Assembly (NCBI GenBank): GCA_963774555.1
Contig: CAVZFL010000001.1
Location: 1,364,001 to 1,428,000 of the forward strand
DNA: 64,000 nucleotides
From: VRUE01 sp963774555
GTDB taxonomy: Bacteria; Actinomycetota; Thermoleophilia; Solirubrobacterales; 70-9
Direction: 5' to 3'
Both the position numbers and the translations under genes were made by a program. Under the pieces are notes generated by a model. It saw nothing but the letters and a program-made list of their open reading frames with translations, was not told the origin of the DNA and did no database searches. Positions 44,741 to 54,348 of this stretch are shown one piece after another. Numbering within the stretch: position 1 is the first letter of the stretch; each line of letters starts with the position of its first letter.

Positions 44741-46090
44741 CTAGGTGCTGAAGCTGCCGGCGGCGCCCGGCGCCTCCTCGACCTCAGGCGCCCCGCTGGC
44801 CCCCGGCGCCACCATGCGCCAGACGTCGCGGCTCATCACTGAGGACTCGATGCAGATTGCTATTAGCCAGCCGATTGCTACGCCGGTGAGGCTGTCGGCG
44901 ACGATCGCGCCGATGGTGCCTCCGGCCACCTCGAGGACGGCGCCGCCCCAGACCAGGGGAAGGGCTGTACCGATGCGGCGGGTTAGGCGGCGGACGGCTA
45001 CGAAGTGGGTGCGGATCGCCTCGGGGAAGACGCCCAGGGCGAGGATCTGCACGGCGGCGGTTGCCTGGCTTGCGTAGCTGGCGCCGAAGAGGTGCAGCAG
45101 GGGTTCACCGGCGGGGAGGAGGATCACCACGGCGGCGAGGCCGCAGGCGGCCGAGATGCCGAGGGTGAAGCGGAAGCGGCGCTCGAGTTCCTTGGGGTCG
45201 CCGGAGCCGACCGCGTAGAGGACCGTGCTCAGCGACTGGGGGATGCCGAAGAGCAGGCTGACGATCATCCAGGCGATGTAGAAGCTGGCGCTGAGGTCGG
45301 GGGAGAGGACGATCAGGACCATCACCGGCAGCAAGAGGTCGGGGGCGCGCAGGGCGAGGTTGAAGGCGTGGTGGCTGGCGGCGTCGAGGCGCAGCGTGTT
45401 GAGTTCGGCGAAGTGCGAGCGCAGGGGGTTGCGCTGGCGCCGGTAGAGCGGAACCAGGACGATCAGCGAGATCAGCGCCCCGGCCGCCCACGCGGCGTAG
45501 ATCCCCATGCCCCCGTGGGCCGCCCCCAGCGCCGCAACGCCGAACAGCAGCGCCAGCTTGACCGCGGAGAAGACGATGTTGCGGGTCAGCTGCAGGCCGC
45601 CGCGCAGCAGGCCGATCAGCGCCTGGTCGAGGACCAGGGTGAGGGCGGTGAGGGCGACGCCGGCGGCGAAGATGACGACCGCCAGGCCGGTCTGACGCAG
45701 CGGGTCGAAGCCGGAGGAGATCAGCGGCGCGACGAGGGCGAAGCCGATGCCGAGCACGCCCCCGACGGCAGCCGAGGCCAGTAGAGCGGCGTTGAGCAGG
45801 CCGTGGGCGCGCGCCTCGCGACGGGGCAGCTCGCCCATCAGCACCGTGCCGAGGCCGATCGTCGCGGCGAAACCGAGCAGCGTCATCGCCGAGACCGAGG
45901 CGCCGGAGACGCCGACCGCGTGCTGGCTGAACTGGCGGGCGGCGAGGTACCAGAACATCGCCCCCAGCAGGGACGTCGACCCGGCCGCGATCACCATCGA
46001 GGTCGCGTTGCTGAGGATCGTCCGGTGCGTGGCCGCAGCCGCGCGCAGGCGCCGGTAGAGGCCGGCTGCGGGTCCGAGCGGAACCCTCAC
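44741..46090 (-). CDS. polysaccharide flippase (Wzx/MATE-like)
   Basis: 449 residues from a GTG at 46090 overlapping the upstream stop (GTGA). About 12-14 hydrophobic helices; ILSNATSMVIAAGSTSLLGAMFWYLAARQFS at the N-terminus and DLSASFYIAWMIVSLLFGIPQSL in the middle are typical of the oligosaccharide flippase superfamily. It would move undecaprenyl-linked glycan units across the inner membrane. It is the last gene of the polysaccharide locus, with an alanine/glycine-rich tail ending next to the IS3 stub. Confidence 0.85.
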   Translation of the reverse strand: MRVPLGPAAGLYRRLRAAAATHRTILSNATSMVIAAGSTSLLGAMFWYLAARQFSQHAVGVSGASVSAMTLLGFAATIGLGTVLMGELPRREARAHGLLNAALLASAAVGGVLGIGFALVAPLISSGFDPLRQTGLAVVIFAAGVALTALTLVLDQALIGLLRGGLQLTRNIVFSAVKLALLFGVAALGAAHGGMGIYAAWAAGALISLIVLVPLYRRQRNPLRSHFAELNTLRLDAASHHAFNLALRAPDLLLPVMVLIVLSPDLSASFYIAWMIVSLLFGIPQSLSTVLYAVGSGDPKELERRFRFTLGISAACGLAAVVILLPAGEPLLHLFGASYASQATAAVQILALGVFPEAIRTHFVAVRRLTRRIGTALPLVWGGAVLEVAGGTIGAIVADSLTGVAIGWLIAICIESSVMSRDVWRMVAPGASGAPEVEEAPGAAGSFST

Positions 46091-48078
46091 CGCAACCGGA
46101 TGTCCGTCGTGTCGTAGATCACGATCGGGCCGTTGTCGTAGATCCGGTCGATCCCCGGCACCGAGTTGAACTTGCGCAGGGCGGCGGCGGAGATCGCGTT
46201 GGTGCGTTCGTTGGCCCGCGGTTCGTCGCGGTCGTAGTAGTAGCCGTCGACGGGCAGCGAGTGGACGAGGCGGCGATCGACCACGACGTAGTCGATCGCG
46301 TCGCGGACGATCACGACCCGGTCGTTGAAGCCGAACTGCTTGCTGAAGAAGACATCCGGAACCGGGATGCCTCGGATGCTGCCGATCACGGGATCGAGTT
46401 CGCCGTAGGAGCCGAGCAGCAGGCCGTTCGGCCCGTCGACGAGGATGCGGCTCTCGGGCGGCAGGTGTTCAGCGGCGAAGCGTGCCGCCGCCGTTCCCTG
46501 GGGGCTGATCGAGCGCGACTCGGCGCCGACCTCGAAGCGGCCGGGCTGGCGGGTGACCGGTGACTCGCCGAGGATCACGCCGCCGACGAAGACCAGGCCG
46601 GTGAGCCCGGTCGCGAGGAGGGCGAGCAGGCGCCCGCGCTGGCGCCCCAGCGACTCGGTCAGGTGCAGGAAGAGGATCGCCGCGACGAAGCCGATGCCGA
46701 CGAAGACGAACTCCGAGGCGCGCTGGGAGATCTCCGAGCCGGCCGCGGTCAGTCGCGGCACCAGGGTGAAGGGGTAGAGCAGCCCCACCGCCGCCAGCGA
46801 GATCGCCAGGGTGCTGGTGCGGTGCTCGCGCCAGACCCGCCAGACGCCGAGCGGGATGACCAGGGCGAGCACCCCGACCGAGGCGAGCCCGAGCACGCGC
46901 ACGATCAGCGGGTCGACCTGGCCGGTGCCCGCCTTGAACAGCGTCTTGGTGCCGCCGCCGCCGAAGACGAGGTGGAAGAGGGCGCTGATCGCGTTGGCGA
47001 AGACGCCGCCGAGCTCGTCCTGGGTGGCTCCCCCGGCGACGAAGGCGAACCAGCCGACCGCAACCGCGCCGAGCAGAGCGCAGCCGAGCGCCGGCCCGAC
47101 CCGCAGGCGCGTGCGGATCGTCTCGGGCAGCGAGATCTGCTGCCAGCGCCGGCCCTCGGGCACCGGGGCGAGCAGTTGCACGTTGGGGGGACGGCGCTCC
47201 AGGACCCAGATCGCGCCGGCCCAGAGGGCGAGGAAGGCGATCATCGCGTAGGTGGTCAGGTGGTGGGTGACGACCAGGCCGCCGGTCAGCACGGCCAGCG
47301 CCGCCAGCATGTTCAGCTCCGGCGCCCGGCGCTCGCGGCGGTCGAGGCCGGCCCCCCGCATCACCACCAGCAGGTAGGCGCCGCCGAGCGCCAGGGCGAG
47401 CGACTCGTAGCCGAACTGGGAGTCGAAGTAGAGGATGCTGGGATTGCAGGCGTAGACCGCGATCGCGATCCCGGCCGCCCGCGCCGAACCGGCCGCCCGC
47501 TCGAGGATCAGGAAGAGGGCGACCATCAGCACGACCCGGGCGACGCCGATCAGGATCAGCGCCGAGACGAAGATCGAGAGGCCGCTGAGCTGGGTCAGCG
47601 CGCCGGTGACCGCGGTCATCCCGGGGAAGACGCTGTAGCCGCCGACCAGCGGGTTGTCGGAGAACAGGTGGCCGCTTCCCAGCAGGTCCCAGACCCCCCG
47701 CCAGGAGGCCAGCTCGTCGTGCAGGGTGAAGCCGGCCGGGCTGTGCACGACCTTGACCAGGTAGAGCGCGCTGCCGAGCAGGACGACCAGCGCCATCCGC
47801 TCCGGGGCCGAGGCGCTGCGGCCGAAGAGGCGCAGGACGATCGGCAGGTAGATCAGCAGCAGGCCGACCCAGAAGAGCGCTTCGCTGCCGGAGTGTTCGA
47901 GGCGGGCGCCGTTGTTGGCGGAGGCGATCAGGGTCAGCCCGAGGGCCGCCACCAGGGCCAGCGCCGGTGCCGCTCCCAGGGCGAAGCGGGGGGCGCTCTT
48001 TGCGGTCGCGCTCGACCCGCGCCGGGGCACGGTGGCCGGACCGAGCACAGCGGTCGTGTCGGCAGGGGGTGGGCTCAC
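46087..48078 (-). CDS. large polytopic membrane protein, possible lipid-linked glycosyltransferase
   Basis: 663 residues from a GTG at 48078, overlapping the DUF1616 stop. About a dozen helices are followed by a soluble C-terminal domain (about 530-663: AARFAAEHLPPESRILVDGP, RVVIVRDAIDYVVVDRRL). The loop HSPAGFTLHDELASWRGVWDLL after an early helix pair is reminiscent of GT-C enzymes such as the GT39/ArnT class, where an acidic residue in the first loop is catalytic. No finer assignment is justified. Context puts it in glycan assembly or export. Confidence 0.7.
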   Translation of the reverse strand: MSPPPADTTAVLGPATVPRRGSSATAKSAPRFALGAAPALALVAALGLTLIASANNGARLEHSGSEALFWVGLLLIYLPIVLRLFGRSASAPERMALVVLLGSALYLVKVVHSPAGFTLHDELASWRGVWDLLGSGHLFSDNPLVGGYSVFPGMTAVTGALTQLSGLSIFVSALILIGVARVVLMVALFLILERAAGSARAAGIAIAVYACNPSILYFDSQFGYESLALALGGAYLLVVMRGAGLDRRERRAPELNMLAALAVLTGGLVVTHHLTTYAMIAFLALWAGAIWVLERRPPNVQLLAPVPEGRRWQQISLPETIRTRLRVGPALGCALLGAVAVGWFAFVAGGATQDELGGVFANAISALFHLVFGGGGTKTLFKAGTGQVDPLIVRVLGLASVGVLALVIPLGVWRVWREHRTSTLAISLAAVGLLYPFTLVPRLTAAGSEISQRASEFVFVGIGFVAAILFLHLTESLGRQRGRLLALLATGLTGLVFVGGVILGESPVTRQPGRFEVGAESRSISPQGTAAARFAAEHLPPESRILVDGPNGLLLGSYGELDPVIGSIRGIPVPDVFFSKQFGFNDRVVIVRDAIDYVVVDRRLVHSLPVDGYYYDRDEPRANERTNAISAAALRKFNSVPGIDRIYDNGPIVIYDTTDIRLR

Positions 48079-48827
48079 CCTGACAACCTGATGTCGAGGC
48101 TTCGGTAGGGCAGCCCGTCGCGGCGCAGGGTCGCAACCACCGGGATCTCCCTGGGTGCCTTCGTCACCTCGTAGCTCTTTTCCCAGCTCTGCCCGGCGTG
48201 CAGACGTAGTTGGTCGGTGGCAAGGGGGACGCCACCGCGTGAGATCACCAGCGTGTAGTGGGTGGGGCGGCCCTCGTGGCTGCGCAGGCCGACGGCGAGC
48301 GTTTCGGATGCCTGTGCGGCGCCGTTGTCGCCGGGGAGCATCCAGAAGTCGGTGAAGTGGATCTTCGCCTGGGCGTCGCGCAGGCCGTTGCCGGCCGAGG
48401 CGATCGCGAGTCCAGCGATCCCGGCGGCCACGAGGAATACCGCGATCGCGATCGGCAGCGACCGGGGCACCCGCGCCAACGACAGCGCAGGCCGCGGTCC
48501 GCTCTCAGCTCGGATCTCGCGCAGGCTGGCGGCAATCGCGACCGCGGCGAGGAACGCCGCCCAGATCTGGTGGTCGAGGCCGACGACGAGTTGGATCAGC
48601 AGGCCGCCGATCGCGGCGACCGCGATGCTGAGGCCGACGGCGTAGACGCCGCGCTCGGCAGGGCTGATCGTGCGGGGAGGGAAGAGGTTGGCGGCGAGCG
48701 CGTAGCCGGGCAGGGCGAGCACGAGCGGGACCAGCAGCGCGGCGCGCAGCCAGACCGGCGGGGAGAGCAGGGCCGCGACGAACGCCAGGCAGGCGAGCGC
48801 CACGACCAGGGCCAGGTCGCGTCTCAT
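48075..48827 (-). CDS. DUF1616 domain membrane protein
   Basis: 250 residues, ATG at 48827. Four N-terminal helices (ALVVALACLAFVAALL, LRAALLVPLVLALPGYALAA and others) with the LPGYAL motif of DUF1616, one more helix near residue 125, then a soluble beta-rich domain (ETLAVGLRSHEGRPTHYTLV, RLHAGQSWEKSYEV) outside. DUF1616 proteins are common in archaeal and actinobacterial polysaccharide clusters; their role is unknown. Five bases separate it from the GT4 gene. Confidence 0.82.
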   Translation of the reverse strand: MRRDLALVVALACLAFVAALLSPPVWLRAALLVPLVLALPGYALAANLFPPRTISPAERGVYAVGLSIAVAAIGGLLIQLVVGLDHQIWAAFLAAVAIAASLREIRAESGPRPALSLARVPRSLPIAIAVFLVAAGIAGLAIASAGNGLRDAQAKIHFTDFWMLPGDNGAAQASETLAVGLRSHEGRPTHYTLVISRGGVPLATDQLRLHAGQSWEKSYEVTKAPREIPVVATLRRDGLPYRSLDIRLSG

Positions 48828-48832
48828 GCCGC

Positions 48833-50079
48833 CTATGTTCGCGCTTTGCGCCGCGGTTCCCCCGCTGAAACGCCCGCAGTCTCCGCGTAGAGCCGCGCCA
48901 GCTCGGGCATGACCGCCCCGACCGTGAACGCCCGCGAGCGCTCCCGCGCCGCCTCGCCGAGTTCCTCACGCAGTCCCGCGTCGCCGAGCAGCCGGGCCAT
49001 CGCCGCGGTCAGCTCATCGACGTCGCCGGCGCCGACCAGCAGCCCTGTCTCGCCGTCCTCGATCATGTCCTCGTGGCCGCCGGGACGGGTGCCGATCACG
49101 GCCCGTCCCTTGCTCATCGCCTCGTAGACCACGTTGCCGAGCGGCTCCGGCCACTTCGAGGGGAAGACGCCGAACAGGGCCCGCTCCCAGATCGCCATCA
49201 CGGTCGGCAGGGGGACGCTGGTGAGGACGGTGACCCCCTCGGGGAACTCGGTCGGGGTGTCGGGCGCCAGCGGCCCGGCGAGGACCATCGGCGGCGGGCT
49301 CTCGAGCCGCTCGTAGGCGGCGAAGAGCTCCTCGATGCCCTTGACTCGTCGCAAGGCGCCGACATAGAAGATGAAGGGCTGCTCGGGCAGCTGGGCGAGG
49401 ATCTCCTCGTCGACCGGCGCACCCGAGAGGTCCTCGCCGAAGTTGGGCACGATCTCGATCGGCGCCGGCGGATCGAGGTCGCGCTCGATCACCCCCGCCA
49501 CGTAGCGGCTGACGCTGTGGATCCGCGTCACCTTGCGCCGCAGCAGCGGCCGTGAGCCGAAGATGCCGCCGACCGCGACCGCGCCCTTGACCGCGCCGTA
49601 GTTCGAGCCGGCGCACTCCAGGCACTTTGCCGGCGCCGACCCCTAGCAGATCTCGCCGTGGCGAAAGAGCGTGCGCACGGCGCAGATGTTGCCGTAGTCC
49701 TGGGTGGATACCAGCAGCGGTATGTCGCTCGCCCAGCAGCGCCGCGGCGATCGAGTGGGTGAGCCAGCCGTAGGAGTGGACGAGATCGGGCTTGGTCCGC
49801 TTGATCAGGCGGCGCAACCGCCAGCACCGCCTCGGGATCGGGAAAGGGCGGCGGATTGTGCTGGTAGGGGTCGGCCGAGATCCACGGCATCCGGCTGGTC
49901 AGGTCGCGCAGCCGGTGCACCGCCACCTCGCCGTCCTCTTCGAATGCGGGAGCGCCCTGCTGCCAGGTGGTCGCCACGGTCATCTGGTGGCCGCGCGCGC
50001 TCAGCTCGCGGGCGACCAGCTGCGACCAGAGGTGGCACCGCCGATCGAGGGGCCAGTAGGAGTCGGTGACCATCAGCAC
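48833..50079 (-). pseudogene. GT4-type glycosyltransferase, broken by frameshifts and an amber codon
   Basis: The C-terminal half (48833-49531) is clean GT-B: FIFYVGALRRVKGIEELFAAYE, then WERALFGVFPSKWPEPLGNVVYEAMSKGRAVIGT and GHEDMIEDGETGLLV with the EX7E-type donor site. In the same frame just upstream, codon 49645-49643 is TAG within FRHGEIC-stop-GSAPAKCLECAGSNYG. Further upstream the frame shifts near 49723 and again near 49815; the N-terminus reads VLMVTDSYWPLDRRCHLWSQ from a GTG at 50079 (or ATG at 50073). Repaired length is about 415 residues, normal for GT4. Errors in the sequence are as likely as true decay. Confidence 0.7.
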
Positions 50080-51394
50080 GCGCAGGCCCTTCCCCTGCTG
50101 CGCGGGGCGTCGCCCGCGCCGGGCGCGCTTCGCCTCGCGGCGGCCGCGCGCGTAGGCCCAGGGTCCGCGGACCATGCCGCGCAGCTCCAGCCGGGTCAGG
50201 GCGGGGGGAAGTCCTCGCGCTTGGAGTCGTTCTTCGTCGAGTTGGGTGAGAGGGCGAAGGCGGCGCCGCCGGGCAGCTTGCGGATCAGCTCGGGCACCAG
50301 CCTCGGGTTGTCGAGCAGCGACTTGGTCAGGCAGGCCGTGAGGCCGACCCCGTAGCCGTAGACGCGCCGTTCGAATTGCTCGTACTCGCGCGGGTGGGCG
50401 TGCTGGACGATCGCCGCCGGCTCGTGCACGATCATCCGAGCCGCCAAGCAGGACCGGCAGCATCGCCTCGACGTCGTCGCCGTCGAGCGTCGCGGTGGTG
50501 TTCCGAAGCGCGGGGTCGAAGCCCCCCGGCCTCGCGCAGCACGTCGCTGCGGAAGGCGATGTTCTCGCCGGTGCCGAGGTCGCCGATCGTGAACGGGAAG
50601 AGCGGCCGGTCGAGCGGGAGGTTCTCGCCGAGTCGTAGGCATGGCGCTCGAAGCCCCGTTCGCCGCGGGCGAAGCCCTCGTACCAGACCTGCGCCGGGGT
50701 CTCGAGGCCGCGCGGCATGACGAAGCCGGCCACGCCGCCGACCACGCTGGGCGTGGTCGAACGCCCGCACGATCGTTGCGAGCCAGTGGTGGTCGACGAT
50801 CGATGTCGTCGTCGGTGAAGGCGACGAACTCCCCGGTGGCGGCGAGCAGGCCCCGGTTGCGCGCGTTGGCCCCCCCGGCGACGGTTCTGCAGGACCCGGA
50901 CCCGGTCGTCGGCGAGGGCGACGGTGCGCGGCTCGTCGGATCCCATTCCTCGGCGGGCCGTTGTCGACGACGATCACCTCGTAGCGATCGCTCGGGTATT
51001 GCGAGGGGAGCACCGAGCGACAGCTTTCGACCGCCGAGTCGGGGCGGTTGCGGGTCGGGATCACCACGGAGACGGTGGGTGCGCGTTCGAGGAAGTTCTC
51101 GAAGGCCGCGACGCAGGCGGGGCGCTCCGGCCCCTGGATCCCGTCGGCGTCGAGCTGGCACTGGGCGCTGGTCCTGGCGGAGGTGGGCGTCGATCTCGCG
51201 CCAGGCTCGTCTGGATTTGACTCGCCAAGGTCGTGGGGTCCAGCCCCGCGGCGGGCAGTCGGCACGTCGACGACTCCGAGCGGTAACCCGTGCAGCCGCA
51301 CCGGCAGAAGCGCGGCCCCCGGAGGGTCCCGGAGTCCTCGGTGCCGGGAAGAAGCACCGGCAGGGGCGCCGATATCGACATCGACCAGCCGCAT
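50073..51394 (-). pseudogene. GT2-type glycosyltransferase, many frameshifts
   Basis: Pieces in all three minus frames assemble into one GT-A protein: MRLVDVDIGAP, RLHGLPLGVVDVP, LDPTTLASQIQTSLA, REIDAHLRQDQ, then PTVSVVIPTRNRPDSAVESC, DRYEVIVVDNGPP, FTDDDIDRR (DxD region), VDHHWLATIVRAFDH, FPFTIGDLGTGENIAFRSDV, and a C-terminal ALTRLELRGMVRGPWAYARG. The breaks come every 50-150 bases. No stop codon in any frame separates it clearly from the preceding GT2, so boundaries are approximate. Confidence 0.6.
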
Positions 51395-52414
51395 CGGGAC
51401 GAAGTCCGGCACGGGCGGGGCGGCGCCGCTGCTCCCCTCGCCTCTGGCGCTGCCGCCTAGACGGGTCAGCGACCCCGTCAGGAAGCCGAGCCCCGACGCC
51501 AGCACCCCGATCAGGATTGCCCCTGAGCGCAGAGGACCGGAGCGATCGCCGCGAATCCCGTCCCCGAGGCCGCGCAGGATGCCGCGCGGGATGACGACGA
51601 AGAGGTGGCGACACTCGGACTCAGTCCTTCCTCGGGGCCCACCGCCGCGGCGAGCTGGGCCTTGCCGGCACCCTCCTCGAAGCTGCGGCGCACCAGGTAG
51701 CCGAGGGTCGCCTGCTCGGCGTTGACGGTGTGATGCACGGTCGCGTGGGGTTGGTAGAGCCAGCGCATATTCGGCCACCTCCGGCCGATGCGGATTCCGA
51801 GCTCGGTGTCCTCCAAGGCGTGTCCCCCGGCGATGACGGTTCCGCGGTAGCGGATCTCGCGCGGAGCCACACCCTGCTGAAAGCCGCCGATCTCACGCAG
51901 TGCCTGCGCCCCGGACCGCCATGTTCGCGGCAATCGGATTGCGAACGGGTGCGATCTCGGTGGGCAAGCCGGCGTAGCTGCAGCCGAACACCCAATAGAA
52001 CTCGGCCGGGAACCAACGCTGCTCGGCTCCGTCCCAGTTGGGGATCAGCTCGCCGGTGACGCCGACCACATCCGGATCGTCGAAGCAGGACGCGAGGTTC
52101 TCGAGCCAGGTCGGCTCGGCTTCGGTGTCGTCGTCGCTGAGGACGACGATGTCTCCCCGCGCCATCTCGACGCCCGTGTTGCGCGCTCCGACGACTCCAC
52201 GCTCGTATTGGTTCGCGACCACTTCGACCTCGGGGAACGATCGGCGGGCCCAGGCGAGCAGCTCGGGATTGTGGTCGATGACCACGATCGTCTCCGTGGG
52301 AGCGAGTGATTGCCGCGCGATCGCGCGCAGGCAGCGGCCGAGCTCGTCGCGGCGCTCTGAGTTCCAAGCGGGCACGACGACCGACAGGCTGTTCTGGGTT
52401 GCTCGGCTCACCAT
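51395..52414 (-). pseudogene. GT2-type glycosyltransferase, frameshifted
   Basis: The N-terminal part (ATG at 52414) is intact for about 170 residues: LSVVVPAWNSERRDELGRCL, VVIDHNPELLAWARRSFPEV, GARNTGVEMARGDIVVLSDDDTEAEPTWLE with the GT-A DDD, VTGELIPNWDGAEQRW. After AANMAVRG (about 51905) the frame shifts and continues as QALREIGGFQQGV, EDTELGIRIGRRWPNMRWLY, then shifts again near 51600 to HLFVVIPRGILRGLGDGI and SGLGFLTGSLTRLG. It may end near 51395 or be fused to the next GT2. Confidence 0.65.
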
Positions 52415-52482
52415 CTGGTGAGAGTAGTTCGGCGCTTGCCCGTCGTTTCCCGTTTGCGCGAGCGCTGCGTACTCGGGCGCGG

Positions 52483-54131
52483 TCAGGCCGCGGGCGCCGT
52501 CTTGGCTTCCGGAACCTGTTGCTCCGGAGCAACAGGTTGGTGGCCATGGTGGATCGTGCGCCGTCGACGGGCCTCGCTGAGGATCGTGCCGAGCACGCGG
52601 AAGCCGTCGCGGAAGGTGTTCAGGTTGCTCTGTCGCCGGAGATCCGCTCCTCCTCGTAGCTCGGCACCTCGGTGATCTTCATCCCGGCGCCGGCGATGCG
52701 CAGGTTGATCAGGGTCTCGACCTCGAAGCCCGGGCACGTCGAGCGCGATGAAGGGCAGGCAGCGGGCCCAGAAGGCGTTGTAGCCGTAGCAGAGGTCGGT
52801 GAAGTGGGTGCCGTGGAGGAGGTTGGCGGTGCCGCTGAGGCAGGTGTTGCCGAGCTTGCGCAGGTCCAGGTGATGTCGGCGCTGCCGCCGCCGTCGAGGT
52901 AGCGCGAGCCCTTGGCGAAGTCGGCGCCGGCCTCGAGCGCCTCGACGAAGCGGGGGATCTCGGCCGGGTCGGCGGAGCCGTCGGCGTCGAGCATGACGAC
53001 GAGGTTGCCGGTGACGGCGGCGAAGCCGGTGCGGAAGGCGTCGCCCTTGCCGCGGCCGCTCTGGGTCGGTGACGCGGATGTCGGGGTAGGCGTGGCGCGC
53101 CGCCTCGATCGTGTTGTCCTCGGAGTTGCCGTCGACCAGGATCACCTCGTGCAGGCCGTCGGGCAGCCGCTCCAGCACGTGGCCGATGTTCTTGCTCCTC
53201 GTTCATCGCCGGGACGACGACGCTGACCTTGGTCGTGCGCGGCTGGCGCGGCGGTCGGGGCCGGTGTAGGGCACGGCGTTGTGGGCGGCGAGCGCCTCGA
53301 CCTCGATCAGCGGCACGCCGCCGACCCGGCTGGGGGTCACCGCCGGGGCCTCGAGCAGATCCAGCGGGCGCGGCAGCAGGCTGACCGGGACGCCGATCGA
53401 CTTGAAGGCGCGGACCAGGTCGAGCAGGCCCTCGTCGTCGGCGTGCTGGCTGGCGATGACGACGCGGTCGGCGTGGTAGCGGTCGACGACCTCGAGCGCG
53501 GCGACGCGATCGTTGGAGCCGGCGTCCTCGTCCTCGGCCGGGGGCGACGGTGCAGACGACGGTGGCGTACTCGCGCAGCGGCGCGTAGGCGCGGAGCCGC
53601 TCGGCGGTCGCCTCGTCGCCGACCAGGACCCAGCGCTCGGTGCCGGTCGAGGCGCTGCAAGTAAGGAGCGATGATCGCCCGCGAGGCGCGTGTCGAGGAC
53701 GACGAAGCCGGCCCAGAGGGCGAGCTGCGCGCCGGCGTCGAGCGGCGTCAGCAGCGAGGCGGCCCAGGCGAAGAGGGCGGCGACGAGCGAGGCGGATCAC
53801 CGGCCAGCCATGCCGTCGTCGCTGCCGAGCGCCGCCCTTGGAGGGCGTTGGCGCCGTAGACGCCGAGGACGCCGTAGAGCGACGACCAGCAGCAGCGGCG
53901 CGACCGGCAGCGCTGGGAAGACGCGCGACGCCGGCGAGCAGCGCGACCGCGAGCAGAGCGCGACCGAGGAGGAGATGAGGTCGACGACGGGCAGCAGCCA
54001 CCAGCCGAGCGCCGCGGCGGGCGCAGCGGCAGGCTGCCCAGGGTCGGCCGGTCCTGGACCAGAGCGCTGCTGACGCGACTCGGCCGGGACTGGAAAGGCG
54101 GATCGAGGGGGAGGTCGGTCGAGCTTTGCAT
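52483..54131 (-). pseudogene. membrane/CoA-binding-like domain fused to a GT2 (DPM1-like), frameshifted
   Basis: Starting at the ATG at 54131, mixed-frame pieces give an N-terminal membrane region (LISSSVAL-like, LYGVLGVYGANALQG), then a nucleotide-binding-like domain as found before bacterial sugar transferases (ERWVLVGDEATAERLRAYAP, RVAALEVVDRYHADRVVIAS, SIGVPVSLLPRPLDLLEAP). Instead of the expected sugar-transferase domain comes a GT2: KVSVVVPAMNEE, LPDGLHEVILVDGNSEDNTI, LVVMLDADGSADPAEIPRF, KGSRYLDGGGSADITW, CYGYNAFWARCLPFIALDVP. No stop separates the halves after frame repair, suggesting a genuine fusion. At least six frame changes are needed. Confidence 0.6.
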
Positions 54132-54348
54132 GGGAGGGAGGGGTGCTGTTCTCTTAGGCGGGTTTGGAGTGAATTCCGGCTAGATGCGCTGATTCTCGTC
54201 CTCCCCCCTATCGGCAGCGACTTTGGATCACGTTAGCGCGGCAACGGAAAGTGCATGGGGAGCTTGGGATTACGGCATGTAGACCGGACACAACGGTTCA
54301 GCCGTCAGGCGGAACCGTCCGGCCAAGTCCGTTCGGTACGAACACGCG
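54132..54348. other. intergenic region, probable promoter of the polysaccharide locus
   Basis: 217 bases without a gene, between the fusion glycosyltransferase start and the malyl-CoA-lyase-like stop. It should hold the promoter for the minus-strand polysaccharide genes. I see no clear operator or terminator. Confidence 0.4.
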
